Origin: Vibrio splendidus
Lineage (GTDB): Bacteria > Pseudomonadota > Gammaproteobacteria > Enterobacterales > Vibrionaceae
Assembly: GCF_001557875.1 (NCBI RefSeq)
Contig: NZ_LNRF01000001.1
Span: 868,001-932,000, forward strand
Reading direction: 5' to 3'
DNA length: 64,000 nucleotides
The notes beneath the pieces are model-generated. The model made no database searches. It was not told where the DNA came from and saw nothing but the letters and a program-made list of their open reading frames with translations. Of this stretch, positions 26,926-36,133 are shown piece by piece. Made by a program: the position numbers and the translations under genes. Every line of letters starts with the position of its first letter. Within the stretch, counting starts at the first letter, position 1.

Positions 26926-27465
26926 TTAAGCTTCAGAGCCTTGAATCTTTTCTAATTCAGCGATAGTCGTTTGCGATACAAGCTGACCATCCATGTAATA
27001 GCTAACGTTTTGACCATCTTTGATGCCAGTCAGAGTTGCCGTTTCACCAGAGGTATATACGATGTCCATTTGAACTGTGTTCTCGTCGATCTTAATCATC
27101 TCACCTGTTTCAATTGTACGATTGTTTGAAATTGGCCCTACAGGCGCTTCTTTAAAGCTTGGATCAAGGTCATCGTTCACTTTGAAGTGAGTGTCTGTTT
27201 TTGTATCGAATACGTGTGGTGCACCGCTGATTGGGTTTTTACCTGTCCAGAATTCGAGGGAGTTGAATACTACGTAGTCTGCTGCAGTTGTAATACCGTA
27301 CACAGGCGCTAATAAGAAGTTTACACCTGCACGAGCATAGCGGTTATCGACAACTTCAACGTTAAATTTCATTACTTTCCCTGTTACGGCGTTACTGCCG
27401 ATACAACCAGTTAGCGCAGAAGCCAAAACCGTTAGTCCTACAATTTTAAGTGCAATCTTTTTCAT
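26926..27465 (-). CDS. DUF3332 lipoprotein
   Basis: A 179-residue protein starting MKKIALKIVGLTVL with lipobox LTGC (Cys about 21), so it is a predicted lipoprotein. The body matches the DUF3332 family (NRYARAGVNFLLAPVYGITTAADYVVFNSLEFW, given as segments RAGVNFLLAPVYG and YVVFNSLEFWTG). The C-terminal half has short beta-strands such as YYMDGQLVSQTT. The start at 27465 is preferred over one 30 codons upstream because the signal peptide begins there and AGGT precedes it. Function unknown. Confidence 0.82.
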   Translation of the reverse strand: MKKIALKIVGLTVLASALTGCIGSNAVTGKVMKFNVEVVDNRYARAGVNFLLAPVYGITTAADYVVFNSLEFWTGKNPISGAPHVFDTKTDTHFKVNDDLDPSFKEAPVGPISNNRTIETGEMIKIDENTVQMDIVYTSGETATLTGIKDGQNVSYYMDGQLVSQTTIAELEKIQGSEA

Positions 27466-27601
27466 TTTAGTACCTGTATAAGTTAGAAGTCTGTTTCGTT
27501 GGAACAGGTGTAGTATGGTTTTTATTCGATTATGAGTTTTACCATTTAACGCCACGGATGATAGAAAGTTGGTCTCAAATTTTAGGTAAAGAAATAGACA
27601 T

Positions 27602-27634
27602 AAAAAAAGCGCACCCTAATAGGGTGCGCTTTTT
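27602..27634 (-). terminator. Terminator for a small minus-strand gene
   Basis: AAAAAGCGCACCCTA and TAGGGTGCGCTTTT form a strong stem with A/T runs on both sides. No plus-strand gene ends here, so it most likely serves the short reading frame at 27680-27853. Confidence 0.8.
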
Positions 27635-27679
27635 GGTGTTTAGATAAGTTGTAATGAAAACAACGACTCCAATAAAGAA

Positions 27680-27853
27680 TCACTTCATCACATAGGTATA
27701 AGCCGATACGATAAGCCAGCGGAAAAATCGAAATAAAAGGGTAGTGGCTTTAAAGGTAAATTTGGTAATTGATAGCATTGCATCTGCACCAATGGTCACG
27801 CACTTATGCAAATCGGATTCTTTATATTCTGAATAGGTCATGTGTTTTCTCAT
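27680..27853 (-). CDS. Small basic hydrophobic protein
   Basis: A 57-residue frame reading MRKHMTYSEYKESDLHKC, then a region rich in Phe, Lys and Arg (FTFKATTLLFRFF) and ending SAYTYVMK. An internal ATG at 27841 gives 53 residues. The C-terminal half could be an amphipathic or membrane helix. A strong terminator lies 45 bases downstream on the same strand. Not recognised, but its composition and the terminator favour a real gene. Confidence 0.5.
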   Translation of the reverse strand: MRKHMTYSEYKESDLHKCVTIGADAMLSITKFTFKATTLLFRFFRWLIVSAYTYVMK

Positions 27854-28107
27854 TTCTCGCTGTTGTCTTTCATATGTAAGTAATGACTCCTGTCTGGCGA
27901 TGTACCCTGTGCAAGTAATGTACGAATATTCATCGATAGAAACTTACCATTTAATGCCAAATAGTGTAGAAACCAGCCAAAAGATAAAGGGTTGAGAGAA
28001 ATTAAGTAAGTACCTAGGTGTAACTCATCAAGTTACCTAAAAACCGTGGCTAATAATGGTATGATCGTGGGTTCAGCACCATAAGTGATAAAAGAATAGG
28101 AAACAGA

Positions 28108-28701
28108 ATGACTCACCTTACCGAACAGCAAGAAGCTGCAATGGCGACGTTTAAGGAAAACTTACACCTTCCAAATGGTGGTTTTCATAAACTGATTATC
28201 GAGCTAAGTAAGGAATATCAGCTGCCTTTCCAAAAGGTGCGTGCCGTTTTAAAGAAAGCTCAAAAAGATGTGGAGCGACAGATACGTGAAGATTTTACCA
28301 GTGTCGATGATATGGTTCTGAGCCAAGCTAATTGGTTGAATATCATTAAGTCAAAGCTTGTCGAATTGGCGGAAGATAACCAAACGGTGATGGCTAAGCT
28401 GCAACAAAATCTAAAGTATCAAAAAGTGTTGTCGGCAACCGAGGGTTCAATTGCAAGTGAAGATGAACGTGACGAGTTGATCGAAGAGTTGATTCAAGCT
28501 TATGAGAAAGAGGTGTTCAAGCCTTTATTGGCGATGTTACATACAACAAAGCTGTATTGGAAATTAATGCTGGTTGATGAGACATGTAAGATGAATGAGG
28601 AGAATCGTGAGAAGTTCAGTGATTACCCTCAATACATGCAAGCTGCAGAACACTTATATATTCTTGATCAGAAGTTAAGGTCGATGCCGTTAACTTATTA
28701 G
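28108..28701 (+). CDS. Uncharacterised helical cytoplasmic protein
   Basis: A 197-residue protein with no signal peptide or membrane segment. It is almost entirely helical and charged, with heptad-like stretches (about 45-65 and 90-135), and looks like a coiled-coil or helical bundle. An excellent ribosome site, AGGAAACAG, precedes the ATG. It has no clear operon partner. I do not recognise a family; a role in binding another protein is conceivable but unsupported. Confidence 0.65.
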   Translation: MTHLTEQQEAAMATFKENLHLPNGGFHKLIIELSKEYQLPFQKVRAVLKKAQKDVERQIREDFTSVDDMVLSQANWLNIIKSKLVELAEDNQTVMAKLQQNLKYQKVLSATEGSIASEDERDELIEELIQAYEKEVFKPLLAMLHTTKLYWKLMLVDETCKMNEENREKFSDYPQYMQAAEHLYILDQKLRSMPLTY

Positions 28702-28931
28702 TCCATGAATGCACTGATAATGATTCATTGGTGATTCAGAGTTCGATATAAGTTGGTTTTAATAGAAGCACGATAACCTAGCTAGCGTTAGCCGCGTGTG
28801 AAATGCAAAAAGGCTAGGTTTCTGATCTGTTTTACTTCTGCTCTATTTTGTTCTGCTAGAGCGAATTGAGGGTGACATCTTTTACATCTTTGGGACTAGA
28901 CGGTGTTTCTTTCTGTAGCCTATGGGAAATG

Positions 28932-29141
28932 CTATAGGAGTGTGAAATGTCCTAGGGTGTTTCCGTTGCCTGAAACGATAGTTCCGATGCTTTCTCGTTC
29001 ATTAAATTCAAAGTCGATGAGATAACTGTGATGTTGTAGCTTGGGCAATATGTGGCGGTGGAGTATATCGCTATTGAGCTGTCGAATCTCGGTGATCCAT
29101 GAAATTTCTTCTTTGTGTAAGTCTATTTTAATCTTGAGCAT
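28932..29141 (-). CDS. Small uncharacterised protein
   Basis: A 69-residue protein with a good ribosome site (AAAGGT six bases before the ATG). The sequence is balanced: a helical first half (KEEISWITEIRQLNSDILHR) and a beta-like second half (LIDFEFNERESIGTIVSG). No membrane segment. Not recognised. The start signal makes a real gene likely. Confidence 0.55.
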   Translation of the reverse strand: MLKIKIDLHKEEISWITEIRQLNSDILHRHILPKLQHHSYLIDFEFNERESIGTIVSGNGNTLGHFTLL

Positions 29142-30051
29142 TTATTACCTTTTAGTTTATTGACTGTTTTTTCGCGTGATAGTTGGTACCAATGGGTTTG
29201 TCGTGTTGTTCTGCGTGACATAACTGTGCCTTGTGTTTATTACATTTATATTTAAGTTGTAGATCTATTTTGAATTCGCTAAAACAAAGCAAATGACGAA
29301 TAGAACGGTAGTAGGATCGAATTTAAAAGCTATTGAATGACTATCTAGGTGAAAGCTGACGCAGAGATGGTGTAACGAGGGAATCGAGAACTGTCTATGT
29401 GGAACTTGGACTTACTTTAGCATTAACAGCTCTATAGATTAGAGCCAGGTGGCGAACTATACGCCTAGTTTTTAAAATTACAACCCTATTTTAAAATAAA
29501 TTCAAAAATATTTTTGAGTGATCTGCCATCGCTGGTTGAGGTGAAAATGAGAGTCGCGCAGTAATAGTTAGTTGCTTTCTGGCTAGCCGATAGGTGATGG
29601 TTGCTCTGATGACTTAGCTCAGAATGTTTGCTTGTTATCATTATAGGTCTTCTTTTTTAACTCTCTGTTTTTACGTGCCTTTACATTGTAAATTCACATA
29701 CTAATTGTTGAGGTAAGTGTTGTGGTTGTAGAAAGAGCTCCCATATGAGGAGCTCTTTTTGTTTTTGGCTATTGGTTCTTTTGCTAGTGAAAAAGCGACT
29801 AACAGCAGGCCGCAATAATCAATTTCTCGGGGACGGTTTAGACGATGTGATAATAGATGCGTATGTAGTTCGTTGTTTTATAAGCTAATTTCCGTCGAGT
29901 TTTTGACATCTTACTCATTTAAGGTGTTAATTTGATGTCACTCGAAGATCTATCCTTCATTTTTAACAATCATTTGTCTTTTTCATGTTGAGAGGTACGA
30001 AAACCCATCTACACTAGGGTTATAACTGTTTGATTTGTATAAGAGGTATCA
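29142..30051. other. 910-base region without genes
   Basis: No credible reading frame is seen on either strand. It holds a strong terminator hairpin at 29732-29760 that belongs to no visible gene. Near the right end a consensus TTGACA at 29903-29908 is followed at 18 bases by TTAATT, a possible promoter for the HD-GYP/kinase pair. Confidence 0.5.
29732..29765 (+). terminator. Orphan terminator hairpin
   Basis: AAAGAGCTCC, a CATATGA loop, then GGAGCTCTTTTT and further Ts. The nearest plus-strand gene upstream ends 1 kb away at 28701, so the hairpin may end a short untranslated RNA. Confidence 0.8.
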
Positions 30052-31077
30052 ATGAGTCGGAAGCCTATAGTGTTAGTCGTGGATGACACCCCAAGTAACT
30101 TGGATGTATTAACGACAATACTCAAAGATACCTATCAAGTGAAAGTAGCGATTAACGGCACAATTGGTATCAAGATTGCGAAGATGGTGCCGCAGCCAGA
30201 CCTTATTCTCCTCGATATCATGATGCCTGACATTGATGGCTATGAAGTGTGTCGTCAGCTAAAAGCACAACCGAATACTGCGCATATTCCCATTATATTT
30301 GTGACCGCCAAAATAGATCCTGAAGCCGAAGTGAAAGGGCTATCGTTAGGTGCTGTTGATTACCTGACCAAGCCGATCACTCCGGAAATTGCCCTGCAAC
30401 GCGTTAAGACTCACATTACTCTTTATGACCAACAACGCGCGTTGTTCAGTCAGGTGAAAGAGAAAACTCAAGAGATTAATTTGGGTAAGCTAGAGACTCT
30501 TAACATATTGGGTAGGGCGGCTGAATTTAAAGATAATGAAACCGGCATGCATGTAATGCGTATGAGCCATTATTGCGAAATATTAGCTAAGGCGTTAGGC
30601 ATGACAGACGAAGACGCTGAAACCCTGCGTGACGCGGCTCCAATGCATGATATTGGTAAGATTGGTATTCCAGATAGCGTGTTACTGAAGCCAGGTAAAT
30701 TGGACGCCAATGAGTGGACCATCATGCAGAAGCATGTCGAGTATGGTGTTGAAATTCTAGGAAGACAGAGTGATTCCAAGCTGATGCGCATGGCGATTCA
30801 AGTCGCGCAATATCATCATGAAAAATGGGATGGCAGTGGTTATCCAAAACAGATCGCGGGTGAAGAAATTCCTTTAGTAGGAAGAATCGCTGCGGTGGCT
30901 GATGTATTTGATGCACTGACGGCAGAGCGTCCTTATAAAAAAGCGTGGAGTGTCGATGAAGCGCTCGCCTTGTTTGAAGAGCAAAAAGGCAAACACTTTG
31001 ACCCTAGAATTGTCGATTTACTATTTGAAAACCTACCTCAAATATTAAGCATCAAAGAGCAATTTAAAGATGAGTGA
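30052..31077 (+). CDS. HD-GYP response regulator (c-di-GMP phosphodiesterase)
   Basis: A 341-residue RpfG-like protein. A receiver domain (about 4-120) has the phospho-acceptor Asp55 in LLDIMMP. A HD-GYP domain (about 140-330) has His199-Asp200 in MHDIGKIG and Gly263-Tyr264-Pro265 in WDGSGYP, with the other metal histidines in place (QKHVEYG, YHHEKWD). It should hydrolyse c-di-GMP when phosphorylated. Its stop overlaps the start of the giant sensor kinase by eight bases, so the two are almost certainly partners. Confidence 0.93.
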   Translation: MSRKPIVLVVDDTPSNLDVLTTILKDTYQVKVAINGTIGIKIAKMVPQPDLILLDIMMPDIDGYEVCRQLKAQPNTAHIPIIFVTAKIDPEAEVKGLSLGAVDYLTKPITPEIALQRVKTHITLYDQQRALFSQVKEKTQEINLGKLETLNILGRAAEFKDNETGMHVMRMSHYCEILAKALGMTDEDAETLRDAAPMHDIGKIGIPDSVLLKPGKLDANEWTIMQKHVEYGVEILGRQSDSKLMRMAIQVAQYHHEKWDGSGYPKQIAGEEIPLVGRIAAVADVFDALTAERPYKKAWSVDEALALFEEQKGKHFDPRIVDLLFENLPQILSIKEQFKDE

Positions 31078-34000
31078 TCGCTTAACATCGGTACTTAATC
31101 GTTTTGTCCTTCCTTTTATGATTGTGTTTTTGGCGTGGCCACTAAGTCTTCGCACTACGTTGGCCGCTGAAGTTACTGAAGAGCAGTTAAATCAGTGGTT
31201 AGACAACAAGCCAACCGTAACCTTTATTGGCCTTACCGACCATTACCCATATTCCTTTATTGATGATGATGGAAAGGTGTCTGGGATCATTAAAGATTGG
31301 GCATTAGATCTTGAAAACAGATTTGGTGTTCATGCTCGTTTTATCAGTGTGGGCTCGCGTGTTGAGGCGAAAGAAGCCTTGTTAGATGGGCGCGGCGATA
31401 TCTTCCCATTTCAACAGTTTGATCCCAGTGAGGGGGGGCGGTTTCTTGCGAGTGAGCCGTATATTCCTTATCAGGTAGCCGTGATTGTCCCTATCGACAA
31501 CAAGATTGATACTAACTTGGATCAAAATCATAAACGCCGTATTGCCATGGTTAATCAAAACATTGATTTGGAGCGTGCAGGAGTGAGGTTGAGCTCTATC
31601 GAAAGAGTCGATTTTGAGAATGTTATCGATGCGGTACGAGCCTTAGGGGAAGGTGAGGTCGAAGGTATTGTCGGTGAGCCTATCACCATCATGGATCTTG
31701 CAAAAAAAATTGGTGTTCATGATTTAGCGGTCAATTATGTTCTGGACCATTGGAAAAGGGTAGAAGCATCAATGGTGATTCGAACCGATGAACCAGAACT
31801 GCTGACGCTAATCAACAAACAGATTGAAACCTTCGACGTTGATAGCAAGAACCAGATTTTATCAAAGTGGCTAGACAGTTCGCCCTATCGAGTGCCGCTA
31901 AAAGGCGTGTTTGGCTTTGGTAACCCTCCGTATATGTACCCAGACAGCACCGCAGTCGGGCTAGAACACGACATTCTTCAGCGTGCACTTAATGATATGG
32001 GATACAAGTTAGGTGACGTTGTCACCCTTCCTCCTAGCGCCGCTAGAAAGGCCATCGATAACAATAATTCTATAGCCTTTGTTTCTGGTGTTCAGTTTGA
32101 TGATCCTAATGCGCACTTTTTAAGTGATAACGTTCTTAATGTTGAGTTTGTTCCGGTTTCATTGACTCGCCGCAAACTTAACCTCCAATCCCAAAAAGAG
32201 TTGTCATTGGGGGCGCTACTGTTTGACGAGACCTCCCCAATTAAAAACTCTGTTGAAGTATTGAAGGGCAAGTTAGACATCGATCGTGTCGAAGACTACG
32301 AAGGTCTTGAATCGGCATTCTCACAGCTTAGGGCTCAAAATGTTGACCTGTTAATGGTTGAACGCAGAGTACTGGAATGGTTTATCACCAATACTCGTTT
32401 TATCGAAATGGCAGAGCTAACGTTACATGACGATTATAAGATTGAGTATCCGATCTATGTTGACTTTAAGAGTGAAGAAATCAGAGATAGTTTCAATGCC
32501 GCGATTAAAAGGCTTAAGCAGGCGGATGACGGCTTAAACCAAATTATCGAGATACAGGTTCAGAGTAATTTAAGCCAAGTCCTTAAAAAAGCCAATATTA
32601 TCGCGCAAATATCTGCGTATTTTATCGTCAATGACCGCTTTGAAGAGTTGACAGAAGTGTTTGAAATTTTCGACACGGACAGTTCTTTTCAGGTGATCAC
32701 CGCACAAGCGGATAACAATAGTCGTCCGATCAAATCTTGGTACATAGGCAACCTAGTTGATGAATATGGAGAGAAGAAAAATACCTCTCACTTTTCATCA
32801 GTCACCAAGGTGGCGAATTATAGAACCAAGGGAGGGAGTACCAACTCTGGTTCGATGACTTTTTACTTTGATGTTAATTCGTTAGAGCGGAACCATGTAT
32901 ATTTTCCAGCCGTCGAGCAATTCAGTTCATTCGGTGATGCTGCGAAACGCTACATTGCCGATGTCTACCAAACCAATAATCTGACTGGAGAGATCTTAAA
33001 CCTTAGCCAAAAAGAGAGGGCGTGGATTAAAGATAATCCGGATGTGCGTATAGGTATCGATCCGAATTCGTTACCTTATGAGGCGGTATCCAATACAGGT
33101 GAATACATCGGGATGATAGATGATTACCTAACGCTGATTGAACAAAAAACAGGGCTAAGTATTCATCATGTCGACGTGGCGAATTGGTCTGAGACCCGGA
33201 GCTTGGTTGATCATCATGAAGTGGAACTGGTCTCTGCAGCTCAAGAGAATCGTTCGTTAGGAGATAACGTCAAAGCAGCTAAAAGCTTGTTTTCAAGTCG
33301 TTTGGCCATTGCATCGAGAAGAGACGTTAGTAGCTTGGTACTTGAAGAAGCTGATGGTTGGAAAATCGGTATATTGAAGAATGCGGCAAATACTAACGCG
33401 ATTTTAGATAAGTACCCGAACGTTGACTGGGTGGAGGTAGAATCCACGGCAGATGGGCTCAACAGATTGGATGATAAAACCTTAGATGGCATGATCGATA
33501 CTGTCGACGTCCTCAACTATCTCATTGACTCATTTGGTCACCGAGAGATTGGAATTATCGGACGACTTGATTTTTTCCTCTCACCAACTTTACATGTCAC
33601 CAAGTCTCAACCTTTGCTTTTTACTATTGTAAATAAAGCGATTGAGGGTATTTCTGCTGAAGACCATCAGAAAATCTCCGCAAAGTGGGCGGCACCAAAG
33701 GCAATAGAAAGAGTTGATTACGAATTGGTTTACACCATCTCCGCCTTTTCTTTTGTCATTGTATTGCTTATTGTTTTCTGGAATCGAAAGCTCGCTAAGC
33801 AGATCAGCATCGCCAATGATGCAACAGAGGCGCTTAAGAAAGCTCAGGAGCAGCTTTACAATATGTTGAACAGCTCTCCAATTGCCGCTGCTGTTGTACT
33901 TGAGGAGAAGGCTCGTTATGCGAACGACACCGCGAAGCGCTTATTTGGAGTTGAAGACCGAGAACTGACTTCTATCGATGTGGCTTCTATTCACGACTCT

Positions 34001-36040
34001 TTAGATGTTCGTGACAAAATCCATAATGAGCTTAGCCTCAATGGCAAGGTTGAAAATAGAGAGTTGGTACTTAGGAAGTCTGATGGAACCCGATTTGTTG
34101 CTTTGGTCAGTTACTATCTTTTTGAGATTGATGGTGAAGTCGCTACACTATTTTGGGCTTTTGATATCTCTGAAATGAAGCGCCTAAACGAGCAATTGGA
34201 AGAAGAGAAACAAAGAGCCGACTTGGCTAGTCAAGCGAAGTCTGAATTCTTAGCTAATATGAGCCATGAGATAAGAACCCCAATGAACGCCATTATTGGT
34301 TTGTCTTATCTGGCGATTGGCGAAATATCTAATCCTGTCGCTCGAAATTATATTGAGAAAGTGCACCGTTCTGGCCATTCGTTGCTCGGTATCATCAATG
34401 ACATCCTTGATTTTTCAAAGATAGAAGCTGGGCAACTTGTTATTGATAACGTCCCGTTTGATCCCGTGACGACCTTTAAAGATGTGATTGAGTTGATGGA
34501 GTCGAAAGCGGCTGAGAAGCAACTCAATTTGTCGATGGTCATAGACCCAGAGTTAGACACACCATTACAAGGCGATCCATTAAGGTTGTTTCAAGTCATA
34601 CTCAACCTTGTGGGCAACGCGATTAAGTTTACGGAAAAAGGCAACGTAGCGTTAACTGTGGAGCATGTTGACTCGAACGATAACAGCCTAACCATGAAGG
34701 TGAGTGTGATGGATACCGGGATAGGCATCTCGGATGAGAACCGTCACAAGCTGTTTGAAGCATTTAGCCAAGCGGATAGCACAACTACGCGTCGGTTCGG
34801 CGGCACAGGATTAGGACTCAACATTAGCCAGAAATTAGTGCATGCGATGGGCAGTCAAATTACGGTGGAGAGTGTTTACGGGCAAGGCAGTGAGTTCTCC
34901 TTTGTGCTGACATTGCCACGCTCAAGCTCGGGTGCGTTAGCCGACTTCAAAGCCCAAGAGCTGCAACCGGATTATCAGATAGAGTTCAAAGGCCAAAGAG
35001 TGCTATTGGTTGAAGACAATGAGTTGAACCAAGATCTAGCCTTAGCATTTTTCAGTCGTTCTAAATTAAATGCCGATCTTGCTGAAAACGGAAAGGAAGC
35101 GCTAGAGTTAGCTAAAAACAACGATTACGAAATAATCTTCATGGATCTTCAAATGCCAATTATGGACGGCTTTGAAGCTACCCGTTTGATTCGTGAATTC
35201 GATACAGATGTACCGATTATTGCAATGTCGGCCAATGTGTTTGCTGATGCGAAACAAAAAGCAAGGGAAGCAGGTGTAACGGACTTTTTAGATAAGCCGA
35301 TTATTATTGATAAAGCAACTTCGTTGATCTGCCAATACATAGTGCCAGAGGTGTTGATTGAAGGCCAAATGTCACCGGAGCCATCTTCGAACTCGATACA
35401 GACCAATGACCCTAATCGCTCAAAACTGATATCGGATGTTCCAACGGTTCTGCCCGTTTTCTCGCAGCCAAGGTTTGAGCAACTGACTTATCATGATGTG
35501 AAACTGCAAGCCAAAATGCTTGATAGGTTCTGCCAAGGATCGCTAGACATGATGTCGGATGCTTTTGATAACTTAGTACAAGGCGAATGGGAGACGTTAG
35601 AGCGTAATCTACATACCTTAAAAAGCATGGCAGCTTCGATTGGTGGATTGCGATTGGCAGAGTTACTCAGCGATTTAGAACACAAGGCTCATAACAAGGC
35701 GTGTGATGAAGAGGATCTTAAACAAGGTGAACTTGGTCTAATTGAGCTTATTAAAGAGGTCGAGAGCAGCTTTGATGAGTCTGGTGCCAAAGGAGCCAAT
35801 ACGACAAGTACTGATGAAGCCGATGCGAGTATTTGTGATACCTCTGACTCACCGAGCATCACGTCAGAACAGCATGCTCAGTTGCTATCACTGCTGGATG
35901 CTTATGATAACGATGCAAGTCAGTATGTGACTGAGTTACTGGCACAGTATCCACATTCTGCTGTTCTCAAAGATGTTCGAAGTGCGTTAGATAATTATGA
36001 CTTTGAACAAGCCAAAGAGGGGCTAGGCGCTTCTGAGTAG
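31070..36040 (+). CDS. Hybrid sensor histidine kinase with three periplasmic binding domains
   Basis: A 1656-residue BvgS/EvgS-like kinase. After a signal-anchor (about 12-33) come SBP_bac_3-like domains at about 45-270, 285-490 and 650-880. Residues about 495-640 form an insert I cannot assign. A transmembrane helix (about 885-905) leads to a PAS domain (about 930-1045), HisKA with His1066 in MSHEIRTPMN, HATPase (about 1165-1290, NLVGNAIKFTE and GTGLGLNI), a receiver with Asp1359 in FMDLQMPIMDG, and an HPt domain with His1515 in NLHTLKSMAA. The expected relay is H-D-H and then on to Asp55 of the upstream HD-GYP protein. Ligands are unknown; such domains bind amino acids or similar solutes. 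Confidence 0.93.
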   Translation: MSDRLTSVLNRFVLPFMIVFLAWPLSLRTTLAAEVTEEQLNQWLDNKPTVTFIGLTDHYPYSFIDDDGKVSGIIKDWALDLENRFGVHARFISVGSRVEAKEALLDGRGDIFPFQQFDPSEGGRFLASEPYIPYQVAVIVPIDNKIDTNLDQNHKRRIAMVNQNIDLERAGVRLSSIERVDFENVIDAVRALGEGEVEGIVGEPITIMDLAKKIGVHDLAVNYVLDHWKRVEASMVIRTDEPELLTLINKQIETFDVDSKNQILSKWLDSSPYRVPLKGVFGFGNPPYMYPDSTAVGLEHDILQRALNDMGYKLGDVVTLPPSAARKAIDNNNSIAFVSGVQFDDPNAHFLSDNVLNVEFVPVSLTRRKLNLQSQKELSLGALLFDETSPIKNSVEVLKGKLDIDRVEDYEGLESAFSQLRAQNVDLLMVERRVLEWFITNTRFIEMAELTLHDDYKIEYPIYVDFKSEEIRDSFNAAIKRLKQADDGLNQIIEIQVQSNLSQVLKKANIIAQISAYFIVNDRFEELTEVFEIFDTDSSFQVITAQADNNSRPIKSWYIGNLVDEYGEKKNTSHFSSVTKVANYRTKGGSTNSGSMTFYFDVNSLERNHVYFPAVEQFSSFGDAAKRYIADVYQTNNLTGEILNLSQKERAWIKDNPDVRIGIDPNSLPYEAVSNTGEYIGMIDDYLTLIEQKTGLSIHHVDVANWSETRSLVDHHEVELVSAAQENRSLGDNVKAAKSLFSSRLAIASRRDVSSLVLEEADGWKIGILKNAANTNAILDKYPNVDWVEVESTADGLNRLDDKTLDGMIDTVDVLNYLIDSFGHREIGIIGRLDFFLSPTLHVTKSQPLLFTIVNKAIEGISAEDHQKISAKWAAPKAIERVDYELVYTISAFSFVIVLLIVFWNRKLAKQISIANDATEALKKAQEQLYNMLNSSPIAAAVVLEEKARYANDTAKRLFGVEDRELTSIDVASIHDSLDVRDKIHNELSLNGKVENRELVLRKSDGTRFVALVSYYLFEIDGEVATLFWAFDISEMKRLNEQLEEEKQRADLASQAKSEFLANMSHEIRTPMNAIIGLSYLAIGEISNPVARNYIEKVHRSGHSLLGIINDILDFSKIEAGQLVIDNVPFDPVTTFKDVIELMESKAAEKQLNLSMVIDPELDTPLQGDPLRLFQVILNLVGNAIKFTEKGNVALTVEHVDSNDNSLTMKVSVMDTGIGISDENRHKLFEAFSQADSTTTRRFGGTGLGLNISQKLVHAMGSQITVESVYGQGSEFSFVLTLPRSSSGALADFKAQELQPDYQIEFKGQRVLLVEDNELNQDLALAFFSRSKLNADLAENGKEALELAKNNDYEIIFMDLQMPIMDGFEATRLIREFDTDVPIIAMSANVFADAKQKAREAGVTDFLDKPIIIDKATSLICQYIVPEVLIEGQMSPEPSSNSIQTNDPNRSKLISDVPTVLPVFSQPRFEQLTYHDVKLQAKMLDRFCQGSLDMMSDAFDNLVQGEWETLERNLHTLKSMAASIGGLRLAELLSDLEHKAHNKACDEEDLKQGELGLIELIKEVESSFDESGAKGANTTSTDEADASICDTSDSPSITSEQHAQLLSLLDAYDNDASQYVTELLAQYPHSAVLKDVRSALDNYDFEQAKEGLGASE

Positions 36041-36066
36041 CTGTTTTTATAAATATCACTTCAATA

Positions 36067-36117
36067 TTAAAGCCTTTAGCTCCTACTGCGAAATAACGAA
36101 CGAGCTAAAGGCTTTAA
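36067..36117. terminator. Bidirectional terminator after the kinase gene
   Basis: TTAAAGCCTTTAGCTC (36067-36082) is perfectly complementary to GAGCTAAAGGCTTTAA (36102-36117), a 16-bp stem with a 19-base loop. It separates the kinase gene from a convergent LysR gene. Confidence 0.85.
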
Positions 36118-36133
36118 ATCTATCTATATCGAA

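Noticed and set aside
29903..29932. Firm promoter call for the HD-GYP/kinase operon
   Set aside because: TTGACA is perfect but the -10 (TTAATT) is poor and spacing is 18, so it is only mentioned within the intergenic entry.
29142..30051. A Qrr-type quorum-sensing small RNA
   Set aside because: None of the conserved Qrr core sequence was found; only the orphan terminator remains.
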